Positions 54,520 to 64,000 of a stretch of 64,000 nt of DNA are shown piece after piece; position 1 is the stretch's first letter, and every line of letters begins with the position of its first letter. The notes below the pieces were generated by a model, which saw nothing but the letters and a program-made list of their open reading frames with translations, was not told where the DNA came from and made no database searches. The stretch covers positions 51,592,472-51,656,471 of the forward strand of contig OX393557.1 of the NCBI GenBank assembly GCA_947650365.1. Direction: 5' to 3'. A program made the position numbers and the translations under genes. The DNA comes from Chamaelirium japonicum (Eukaryota; Streptophyta; Magnoliopsida; Liliales; Melanthiaceae).

Positions 54520-54783
54520 TTAAGCAGTATCACATGCTAAAGCGTTGATTATGGCCTTATCCATCGGGCAAAGCCAACCCTTAATAGGGGTTGAGTCTTC
54601 GTTCTTGACGCAATACCTGTTGAGAACAAACATTGGTGTGAAACACTGTTTGTGTAATACACACATAGAACTAAGACAACGATTGAGTGTATTACTTATT
54701 ACTTACGTGTGGGCAATGTAGTCGCACATGCAGCAGGTCCTCAAACATTCTACTTTTCCAGTGTCATGGCAAATTAGGCACTC
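54520..54783 (-). pseudogene. PHD-finger-like exon pair carried by the Helitron
   Basis: Two minus-strand exons, 54783-54707 and 54616-54520, have GT-AG borders (ATTATAG then GAGTGCC; CACAC then GTAAGT; CTCAACAG then GTATTG) and join in frame. The product reads ECLICHDTGKVECLRTCCMC, DYIAHTYCVKNEDSTPIKGW and LCPMD..., ending in TAA. The spacing Cx2C, C(x)2C, x4-H-x2-C and W-x-C fits a PHD finger, except that the eighth ligand is not evident. It lies downstream of the helicase stop and is not part of the Rep/helicase frame, so it looks like a captured host-gene fragment. Confidence 0.5.
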
Positions 54784-54888
54784 CTATAATATAACGATGC
54801 ATATATTTTACCAATTGGACTTAATATCACATAATAAATTTTAGAAAACTTTGTTCATGTTGATTCATACCTTTTGATTTATAATTTA

Positions 54889-57800
54889 TTATAAGACCTC
54901 TGGGTAGACAATATTTGTCGTGCTGTTTGGACTATCTTCCGGTAGCAGAACACTAACAGAGTCAAAATTTGTGCACCGGGAGAGTGCCACATACAGTTGT
55001 CCATGAGTAAATACCGGGGTACATAGATCGACTCCGACAACCGACACCGATTGTCCTTGAGATTTATTGATTGTCATAGCATACGCTAGTCGAGCTGGGA
55101 ACTGGCGTCTTGTCATGTTGATCAAAATTTCAGATTTCGACGGAGTGAGGGATATCCTTGGGATGAATACCAAATTTCCAGCTTTATCACCGGTTAGAAT
55201 CCTTGCTTCGATGATTCTTGTCGCACATCTGGTCACCATTAGTCGCGTTCCATTGCATAGACCATCTTTCGGAGCGATATTCCTAAGAAGTATGACTGGA
55301 CTCCCAACCTTGATCTCCAGCTTAAACGGTGGTAAACCTGATGGATTAAGTGAGTTCAAGAACTCAAGGGGGTATCGGGATGTAATACTCAGATCATTTT
55401 CATCCTCCGTGATTGAGTCTGCTGCGAAGTAGCACTTGGACTCCCCCGGATACCGATCTAATGTTGCACAATTGATCATATCGACGTCGTCATTTCTTGT
55501 AGACAATATAATACGCTCTGTAAGGTATCCTGGCGTAACAACCTCGATCACGTTTAGGTGCGGGTACACCCTGGTGACCAGATCATCTAGTGTGGGGCAT
55601 ATGTGCATCTCCGGAGGTAGTTCGATGTCCTCTTGCGGAATTGTACCAACCTGGATTAGATGAGGGATATCGCAAGAAATGTTTACATTTTTGAGGCGGT
55701 GCGATAATATATGAAATAATCATTGGAATTGAATATTGAAACTAAATCTATTAAATACCTGTTGCAAGAATTCTACAAAAGCAACATTATGATCATTCCT
55801 TGAATCCAGTCACATATTTATTGTAAGAGTTAGCACTTGTATGTATTTCCAGAGCGATGACCTTTGTAGAGTAGCGGCAATGATTTGCTCACGTAAACCC
55901 TTTGGTATCACAGGCAATATCTGTCGAAAGTTGCCACCAAGTACAATCGTTATGCCTCCGAATGGCCTATCGACCTCGCGTATGTCACGAAGTGTCCGAT
56001 CGACAGTTTCAACGCAGTACTTGTGTTGCATTGGAACTTCATCCCATATGATCAGCTTCACCTGTTGCAATAGCTCTGACTGGATCGACTGCTTACTGAA
56101 TCCGCATACCGAATTGTCCATGACATCTAGTGGTATACTAAATGTGGAATGTGTTGTCCGCCCTCCAAGGAGAAGAAGCGATGCAATCCTTGATGTCGCG
56201 ACTGCGACCACGATATGACCAAGGCTTTGACACATCGTTGCTAAAGTATTGTATAGGAAAGTCTTCCCGGTCCCTGCTCCGCCGTTTAGGAAGAACATCA
56301 TGCCTTTGTTCTCTATGACCGACGAAAATATCCGATCGAAAGCAGCACACTGGCAAGCATTAAGCTTGTCGATATTCTTCTGCGGATCAGACTGTTTGGC
56401 ATCATGTTCTAGTTGCTAGTGCTCGATGATTAACCTATTACCGGGCACTGTGCACCAGTTTGATGTATACATTGGCATGTGAGGATAGTCGATCAGACTC
56501 TTACCGGATTCAGCAAGCAACTGATTCAGTAGGTAGAGTCCGTAGTCCTCGACCTCATTTTCACTTGGCACTGTGATCATATACGTGTTGCGTATCCTGT
56601 GGGCTAGGTCATCACATATGTTTTCGCGGAAGCGCCTCCATAGTCTATGTGGTTCTACAGGGGAGCAATTTAGCAGAATGACAGCGAATAGCCTCCTCAA
56701 TTGTTGTCCGGTCTTCATTATTGCCGCTTCTTGAAGACATTGTACCCACTCCTCATCGTCCTCTAGCAATCCTCTCGCGATGCATGCAGCCTTGAATGTA
56801 TTGTGCAATACATTATCAACAGTGCGTAAGCTTTCAAAAGATGTCGGTCCTCGAACGACAGTTAATAGAAGCCGCATGTAGAACCTTTCGCCAGAGCTAG
56901 GACTTGCAAAAAACATCCTACCAATCGCAAAACCAGATTTTCGTTTGGTCCATTTCTTTTGCGACTTATTCCATACAAAATATTATGGAAATTCTTGATG
57001 TGTCAGGCTGCTTGCTTCTTGGTTTAACGCACAACAGTCGAAAAAAGCAGTTAAAGTAGACTTCTGCGTACTGGCATTTTGAAGAATCTGTTCAATCTCC
57101 ATGGTAGGATCAAATAAAACTCGGTGCTCTCCCGGTAGATGAATGGCAAGTCGCTCGACCTTTGGTATTTTCTCGTGCATCGAATGTTGGAAAATTCGCC
57201 ATGATGCCTCTGTTGGACCAATGTATCTCGCATCAAGGTAATCCTTTATTTCATCTACCCCTCCCATAACGATTGTTGTTCGATCGTGCCCTTTATAGAT
57301 GTATTTATGTATATATTTAACGCATCGCAGCCCAGCACAGACCTCGACGTTGATATGACAGTTGAACTTTCTTGTTAGGTACGGGTTATACGGTACTATA
57401 TCTCGATTATCAATTAGATGACCATCACGTGTACGGAAGCTATCAGTGTCACGTCTATGGTAAATAGGATAACCATCCTGGTCCATTGTAGTTGCATCAG
57501 AAAAGTCCCGCGGATATCTTTTTGTGCATCGTCCATTATCCATACAGGGTGCTGTCTTGTTCCGCGCACCGCAAGGCCCATGTATCATGCATGTGGTGAT
57601 TGTTTGGTATAGAATTGAATCATCGCGGCTCGGTAGTTCTGCTCGTACAACTTTATCAACATCCGTAGCATTTCGGATCTTATCTTGGGAACGTAGAAAT
57701 ATCAACGCGTGCATATGCGGCAGGCCTCGCGCTTCTGGAATTCAATAGTGTAGACGTGGCCAACTTCCTTACCGAAAACCCCATTAAGCTTTATCTCTTT

Positions 57801-60484
57801 CATCAGTGCCTTTCTTTTCAGCTCAAAAACTCTAGAAATCAAATCCGGACGATCTGTTGATTTCTGCTCACCTATTAATTCTTGTGTAATCTCATCCCAT
57901 TTTGGATTTGCGGTCATAGTCAGGAATATATCAGGATGGTGATTATACAGCGTGATTGCCATTGAATCTTGGAATATCTCAAACATGTGGCGTGGACTTC
58001 CAATATGTGTGGACGGTAAGATAATCCTTTTTCCGACTTGATTGGGGTCAAGGCCTTGTGCGGCAACATCAGTTAACCCCTGGTATAACTCGGCACGAAG
58101 TTTTTTTTGATTGTCTCTGTGCCAGTTCATCTTGTTCTGCTCCATTGCTGCCCAAGCGTCGACGATGAACTCTTGGAACAACTTACATGCTCTAAGGATT
58201 ATTGAGTATTCTGTGAGTCTTTGGAATAGTCTGTAGCTGTAGTAATCCATCTGTGTCAGTCTTGTATTTGTTGTCACATTTGTAACTGTGTCCCATTTCT
58301 TCATACCTTCGTGCCACCCAAGCTCACCATATGGAAAAAGAAGGACGTAATGGAGCGGCAGGTATGCCGGATGACACTCACTGATGGTCATTAGCGACTG
58401 TTCACTGCGCAAGTAAATCTTAATATCTCGCACTTTAGAGTACTCTGTCCCGTCTCCTGGTAAAACAACCGCAATTTCATCAGAGCTTGGTAAGTTATAG
58501 CGCCGTTGGTCAGTAGATTTGGAATAATGCAAGTATACATACACATTCGACCCTTCATTATCCACTGTACTCAATAATTCGTGTGCTCTTTTAAATTTGA
58601 CAATGAAGGGATTGCACTCTATAAGAGTGTATTGTATAATCCGGAGGATAGAACTATCAAGATTCTCATTTCTATTTTCGCGAATTTGCAACGCCTGTGA
58701 TGGATCGTAAATATAGAGCTGTGCATACGATGGTATTTGATCTTGTCTTGACAATAAGACTCCCGTTTGGTGTCAAAGCTCTCCATGTATCGTGAATGGT
58801 CTAGGTCCTCTGCCCATAATAACACGTGAATCTCTCTGCACACCGAGGCTTGTAAATGCATTTGCTTTATTGTAATATCTAGCATGTAGCCGGAAAGATC
58901 TACTATGACTATCGTCACCATCAAATAAATCTTTAATTGGTTGGGGGGGAACCTTAAGCAATGATAATCTTATCTTTCCTTCAAGACAGCAAGTGCCGAA
59001 TCGTGGTGACCTCACAGAGGATTTGACTAATCGCTCGTCAATAAAGTGCATAGCCGAACACATAGGCCATAAGACATCCATACGACCAAGAAAATGACGG
59101 CCTAGTTGTTCCCCATGTGAAAGAGGTTCATTTAAGTCCTCATCCTCATCAATTGCTTCGACTTCTATAGTTCTGAACACGAACCAATATAATATGATGT
59201 TAAAGTTTAAAACATAGGTAGTTCTTATGATTAATTAAAAATAAGTAAAGAAGATGCATTTTCTTTAATATATGTAACTTACGTGTTGTGTTGCAAAGGT
59301 TGCTCCTCATTATCAACTGGTTCTGAAACATGATTTGCAAGCAGAAGATGTTTAGAAGTTGTAGTTCTTTCTCTCATCACAGTCATTGCCCTAGCTCTTT
59401 TCTCCCTTTCTCTTTGCTTTCTGGCACGTTGACCCATGGAGCGTGAATAATCCAATATCTCGAGATCATTTCTTGTCCTCTTTGTTTGCCTTTGTTGAAA
59501 TACCGGTATGTCTGACATATGTAGATTTTCAGGCGGACGTTGATCTGAATTTTCAGTTGATAATATTATCAAAGCCTTGCCCCTGTCTTTTTCTTCCTTT
59601 TCTCTTTGTCTCCTAGCAATTTGACCCATTGAGCGCTTTTGAAACACTATCTTGAGAACCTTTGTTGATTTGTCTGAGATCTCTAGATTTTCAGTCGGAC
59701 GTTGATTTGAAATTCCATTTGATAATATCATCAAAGCCTTGCCCCTGGCTTTTTCTTCCTTTTCTCTTTGTCTCCTAGCAATTTGACCCATTGAGCGCTT
59801 TTGAAACACTATCTGGGGATCCTTTGTTGATTTGTCTGACATCTCTAGATTTTTAGTCGGCAGTTGTTCTGAATTTTCAGCTGGTAATATTGTCATAGCG
59901 TTTTTGCTTGCTATTTTTTTCTTTTCTCTTTGTCTCCTGGCGACTTGACCCATTGAGCGCTTATGAAACACTGTATTGGGATCCTTTATTGAAGTATTCA
60001 GTCGCCCTAGTTGCAATGATTTGTTTTCAGATTTATCATTCTTCCTTCGGCGATGTTGATCCTATTTTGCGTATATAAAGTATGAAAATGTAAACATGAT
60101 AAAATTTTATTTAACTAAAGATAAACTTGATAAATAATTATTTTTTATTAAATTTATATTTTATATTGAATTTTCTATTATATTTATTGTAAGATACACT
60201 AAAATATAGGTTAGTAGTATAATTTTTTGTATTTCTCTCATTACGGAATAACATCGTACCTGTGAGGCAAACTCACTGGAGCCAGCCGCGTGTAAGACAA
60301 TGTTGTTGGAGTGAGAAAAATGATCATGATGAGAGAAGTCCTCAGGTTGTGGTGGTTGCCCGACAACCTGAAGGTCATACGCTTGTGGGATGATCTCATC
60401 TATATCTTGCCCCACTTGTAGAGTCTCCGGAGGGGTAGAAGGAACATACTCAGGCGTACATGGTGGTGAAGGAATAAGATCCAT
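54889..60484 (-). pseudogene. Helitron Rep/helicase (RepHel) gene, four exons, broken
   Basis: Exons 60484-60260, 60061-59283, 59172-55759 and 55650-54889 join in phase at GT-AG borders. Exon 2 encodes a repeat region. Exon 3 has the Helitron-like N-terminal domain, a Rep HUH motif (HMH at 57710-57718) and the tyrosine block YIHKYIYKG, then helicase motif I ([10 protein letters not shown], about 56250-56290) and the DE box (IIWDEVPM). Exon 4 ends with the PIF1-type motif [12 protein letters not shown]. Lesions: TGA 58775-58773, a 2-bp CG duplication at 57728-57731, TAA 56985-56983, TAG 56418-56416 and TGA 55812-55810. RepHel proteins nick and unwind DNA for rolling-circle transposition; this copy cannot encode one. 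Confidence 0.92.
59283..60061 (-). repeat. Four protein-level repeats of about 55-60 residues in the Helitron ORF
   Basis: Each unit contains KRSMGQIARRQREK plus a short Lys/Glu/Ala run and a variable tail with QRPTENLEISDKSTK. Units 2 and 3 are nearly identical at the DNA level (period about 174 bp around 59590-59800). The Arg/Lys-rich SMGQ-ARRQREK block may bind DNA; this is inferred only from charge. Confidence 0.85.
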
Positions 60485-60800
60485 AGCAGCACCTATTAAT
60501 CATATCAGTAATCATTATAATAGTTATATTTTGTACCAATTGCAATTTTAGTTTTTAGTTATATATCACACCAACTGCCTATGCTCGAAGATTGTTCTAA
60601 ATTAATTAAGTCAAAATTTTAATTGAGTTGTTTATGCAGCGTTACTCTTACACAATGTTTTTAATAGAAATATAATTGAGTATTATTGTCACCGTACATA
60701 AATGAAGAAGCAACAAAAAAACCATAAAGATTTAGGTTTTTTGTTATACAAAATGATTTTTATTATTTTTTAATTTTTGAATAAGCCTAACACCTCCCAT
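60485..60800. other. AT-rich leader upstream of the Helitron gene
   Basis: No exon or repeat was recognised. It presumably holds the promoter of the Rep/helicase gene. Confidence 0.35.
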
Positions 60801-60802
60801 TA

Positions 60803-60988
60803 TGGGACAGAATCATGATTTAATATTAAGAGGGGTCAAAGCATAATAATTTTATTTGGGATGGGGGGATCAAAGCATGAAAAAAAAAATTGTATAAATT
60901 AAAGACATTTACTATATAATATTTTTCAAAAACAATAATTGAAAGGGGGAGTGATGGCCCCCCTTAGCCCATACATAGCTCCATCACT
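60803..60988. mobile_element. Diverged hAT MITE, family of 15383-15569
   Basis: GGGACAGAATCATGATTTAA, two GGGGTCAAAGCATAA-like phrases and CATACATAGCTCCATCACT match the intronic MITE in order and orientation. The TSD has decayed. Confidence 0.6.
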
Positions 60989-61221
60989 ACCCCATTTACA
61001 ACAGGGATTTAAAACCCCCATCGAGCATTACCACCCCTATTTGCAAGAGGGATTTAAAACCCATATCGAGCATTACCACCCCTATTGACCGATTTTCTCA
61101 TCAAGCAGAAAAGAAGAAGCAACAAAAAGACCATAAAGATTTTTTTTTTCCTACTTTCCCCCTAATTAAGATAGAGAATCATTTATTAATAGCAGAGAAT
61201 CAATGAAAAAGGGAGGGTGTT

Positions 61222-61222
<1 letters not shown>

Positions 61223-61263
<41 letters not shown>
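61223..61263. repeat. (AG)n microsatellite
   Basis: This is a pure AG run of about 41 bp. Confidence 0.95.
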
Positions 61264-61266
<3 letters not shown>

Positions 61267-61439
61267 TTGGGGTGTGGTGGAGTTGAGAGAATGATAGAGA
61301 ATTGAGGTGTTTGTATGTAAATGCAGGGGTCAATATATAATGTTTGAATGAATTGATCGAGGTGTTTGTATGTAAATATCACTTTGAATTGATCACTAAC
61401 ATGTTGGCATTAAAGAATTTTTTTTTGTGTTGACCCAAA

Positions 61440-62975
61440 TCTACTTATGGGTTGGGTTATTGGGTACAAACTGGAACAAAGATAAGAGGGGGTTATTTAA
61501 GTTTGCCCCAGAAATTTCGCATTGTATTACACTTTACTCCCTATATTTTTATTAATTATTTGGGATGGTCCCAAAACTAACTGTTATTTTAGCTAACGAT
61601 CTAAGAGAAAGGGTGAACTGATGGAAAAGAAATAAAGTTTTGGCGTGTGAGCTGACCGAAAAGTTAGTTTTGAAGGTAAAGCCTAAATAATGAAAATATG
61701 TGGTAAAGTCAAATTCAATGAAAAAATTATGGCAAAGTTGAAATACCCCCAAAAAAAAATCCCATATTAGGCCCATTTAGAGAGAGAGAGATAAATTTGT
61801 TACCATATAAAGAAAGTGTTCTGTAAGAGAAAGAGTATTCTGTAAGCTCACCAAAACAAAGTGTGAATTGACGGTAAAAGAAAGTGTTCTGTAAGCTCAC
61901 CATATAAAGAAAGGGATATTTTTATTAATTATCCCCCCAAAACAAAGTGTACTGTAAGATCACCATATAAAGAAAGGGTGAATTGACGGTAAAAGAAATA
62001 AAGTTTTGGCGTAAGAGACAGAGTGAAGTGAAGTCTAATTCAATGAAAAATATGTGGGGCATAGTTAAAATAACCCAAAAAAAAAAATCCCATATTAGTC
62101 CATTTTCTGACCCAAATCTGCTTATGGGTACAAACTGGAACGCACCAAAAAATGGTTATTTAACATTGGCCCACAATTTTTGCGATTTTTTTTTTTTTGA
62201 CTCAAATATGCTTATGGGTTGAGTTCTTGGGTACAAAATCGAACACACCAAAAAAAGGGTTATTTAACATTGCCCCTAAAATTTTCTATTGTATTAGACT
62301 TTACTCCCCATTTTTTTTTAATTATCCCCCCAAAACAAAGTGTTATGTAAGCTAACCATATAAAGAAAGGGTGAATTGACGGTAAAAGAAATAAAGTTTT
62401 GGCGTGTGATTGGATCGAACAATTACTTTTGGGGGTAAAGTCTTAATAATGGAAATATGTGGTAAAGTCTAATTCAATGAAAATTTTGTGGCAAAGTTGA
62501 AATACCCCCCAAAAAAATCCCATATTAGCCCCATTTAGAGAGAGAGATATAAATATGTTACCAAAGAATTAGTGCGAATCAGAACTTTGTTACTATGATA
62601 AAAAGAAAGCTTATGGGTTCTTGGGTTAAAACTGGAACGCAGGAAAAAGAGCGTCACAAAATTTGCATTGTATTATACTTTACTCTACATATTTTGATTA
62701 ATTAGACTTTAATCCCCCCAAAACTAAATGTTCTATCAGCTCACCATCTAATAGAAAGAGTGAAGTAAAGTCTAATTCAATGAAAAATATGTGGGGCATA
62801 GTTAAAATAACCCAAAAAAAAATCCCATATTTGTCCCATTTAGAGAGAGAACTTTGTTAACACTGAAGTAGTTGGAATCTGAACTTTGTTAATATAGACT
62901 TTCTGCAATGGATACTCCCATGGATGGTAATAACCAGAGATCGTCTTTCAATCCAACAAACACAATTACACAATC

Positions 62976-63050
<75 letters not shown>

Positions 63051-63300
63051 AAACCTTGGGTGGGATGGGGTTGGGACTTTACTCCCCCCAAAAGTAAATG
63101 TTCTATCAGCTCACCATCTAAGAGAAAGAGTGAACTAACGGAGAAGAAATAAAGTCGGGTGAGCTGACCGAATAGTTAATTTTGGTGGTAAAGTTAAAAT
63201 AACCCCAAAAAAAAATCCCATATAAGTCCTCATTTAGAGAGAGAGAGGGATAAATTTGTTACCACTGAAGTAGTGGGAAGCTGAATTTTGTTACAATGCA
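61440..63300. repeat. Complex tandem repeats in the Helitron 5' region
   Basis: About five degenerate copies of a roughly 300-400-bp unit share AAAGAAAGGGTGAATTGACG, GTAAAAGAAATAAAGTTTTG, GTCTAATTCAATGAAAA and AAAAATCCCATATTAG, followed by TTTAGAGAGAGAG. The copies differ by internal deletions. There is no coding function. They lie upstream of the Rep/helicase gene. Confidence 0.7.
62981..63046. repeat. (GA)n microsatellite
   Basis: This is a pure GA run of about 66 bp within the tandem-repeat region. Confidence 0.95.
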
Positions 63301-64000
63301 AACCGGAGATTGTTACTAAAGTTAATAGTTAATAGAGACTTTAATTATACAAACCGGAGATTGTTACTAAAGTTAATATTTAATAGAGACTTTAATGATA
63401 CAAACCGGAGATTGTCTTTCACTCCCAACAATCCAACAAACACATTTACACACTCAAAAAGAGAGAGAGAGAAAAAAGAATCCAACAAACACAGTTACAT
63501 ACTAAAAAAGATAGATGAGAAAAAACCTTGGGTGGGATTGGGTTGGGTTGATAGAGAGAGGGAGAGAGGGAGAGGGGAACCGGTGGCGGTGGCTTAATCG
63601 GTGTTGGGAACCTGAAAAAATGAAAGAAAATATATATAACATTAAATCATATAGAGAGACGGCGTGATATTAAAAGATATAAAGAGAGAGAGAGAGAATG
63701 AGACACGGTGGAAAATTAAAACCTGAAGCACAACAATACCTGGAAGAACCCAAAACTGAGAACTGGAAATTGGTTCCGAAAACTGGGCAGACGAATTCCG
63801 TAACCCAGAAACCCTAGAAGAGGTCCCAGAATTCCGTAACCCAAAACATAGAGGAAATATTCAACCCAACAATAACGGGGATGAAGCATAGAAATCCGTA
63901 GAAAAATCGATAGAAGTCCAACAAAAGCTTACCCTTTTACCAAAATCCGAGGAGCGAAACAATAGCAGGTGATGATCGTGGAGGCCTGATTTTAGAGAGA
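63301..64000. other. Helitron 5' flank or leader, no gene assigned
   Basis: A 44-bp phrase with AGATTGTTACTAAAGTTAAT is repeated near 63307-63410. Toward the end, minus-strand GGGTTTCTGGGTTACGGAAT occurs twice-like (63790-63840). The sequence may be the 5' leader of the Helitron transcription unit. No Helitron 5' terminus could be proven. Confidence 0.35.

Larger units (their letters stand above)
52439..64000 (-). mobile_element. Large autonomous-type Helitron, decayed, 5' end outside the window
   Basis: On the minus strand the 3' end reads GTGCC-GAA-GGCAC (52463-52451), GGGCATCA and CTAG (52442-52439), followed by the host T. This is a standard Helitron terminus, and the matching empty site lies at 49132. 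Inside are a Rep/helicase gene (60484-54889), PHD-like exons, another ORF, and insertions of a hAT with its MITE. No sequence matching the other side of the empty site (TTAGGGGTGTAAAATAG) was found up to 64000, so the element is at least 11.5 kb or its 5' end is lost. Confidence 0.88.

Noticed and set aside
63700-64000. Helitron 5' terminus near the window end (TCTCTCTAAAAT on the minus strand at 64000)
   Set aside because: It begins with TC, but the host flank predicted from the empty site cannot be seen and the window stops there, so it cannot be supported.

Overview
This window is plant nuclear DNA. The evidence is plant-type exons with canonical GT-AG introns (a plant-type ERV1 sulfhydryl oxidase, ribosomal protein S29, a LONELY GUY exon, a COG4 pseudogene), a Tat-lineage Ty3/gypsy retrotransposon with two RNase H domains, an L1-like LINE, a RepHel Helitron, and dense hAT, MULE-like and Tourist-like miniature elements. 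Long TA, CT and GA microsatellites and long introns filled with insertions fit a mid-to-large angiosperm genome. The species cannot be named from the sequence.

Layout. 1-5.5 kb: a 330-bp foldback, then a 0.5-kb tandem duplication split by a hAT element that itself carries a nested hAT-like element. 5.58-6.35 kb: first coding exon of RPS29 (minus) with its TATA box, a degenerate Helitron end just upstream, and a minisatellite. 6.4-8.1 kb: pyrimidine-rich low-complexity DNA. 8.8-12.3 kb: degenerate duplications, and a LINE reverse-transcriptase fragment between two near-identical 620-bp direct repeats. 12.5-13.75 kb: nested hAT pair. 13.85-17.34 kb: four-exon gene for a small UBP-type zinc-finger protein (plus); its 2.9-kb third intron holds three MITEs. 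18-25.6 kb: small Helitron, tandem repeats, a long TA tract split by a MITE, an orphan LOG exon, an hnRNP-like fragment and an intronless COG4 pseudogene. 25.6-37.3 kb: Tat-type retrotransposon with 5' LTR, primer site, broken gag-pro-pol, a spliced antisense ORF and a 118-bp tandem array, but no 3' LTR. 37.3-38.6 kb: truncated hAT and a LINE RNase H remnant broken by another hAT. 39.1-52.2 kb: six-exon ERV1 gene (minus) spread over 13 kb. 52.44 kb to the window end: a decayed autonomous Helitron (minus) with captured exons and its own insertions.

The supported host genes are ERV1, the UBP-type zinc-finger gene and the RPS29 5' exon. Each has a transposable-element end within about 100-330 bp upstream of its start codon, so elements now form part of these promoters. 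Nearly all nonsense codons in the retrotransposon and the Helitron could come from single C-to-T changes, as expected of methylated, silenced elements. Several elements have precise target-site duplications, and for the big Helitron an uninserted copy of the target is visible at 49.13 kb.

Coordinates and splice sites were read by eye. Homology calls rest on recognised motifs, not on searches. Functions of exon-like pieces marked unrecognised are unknown.
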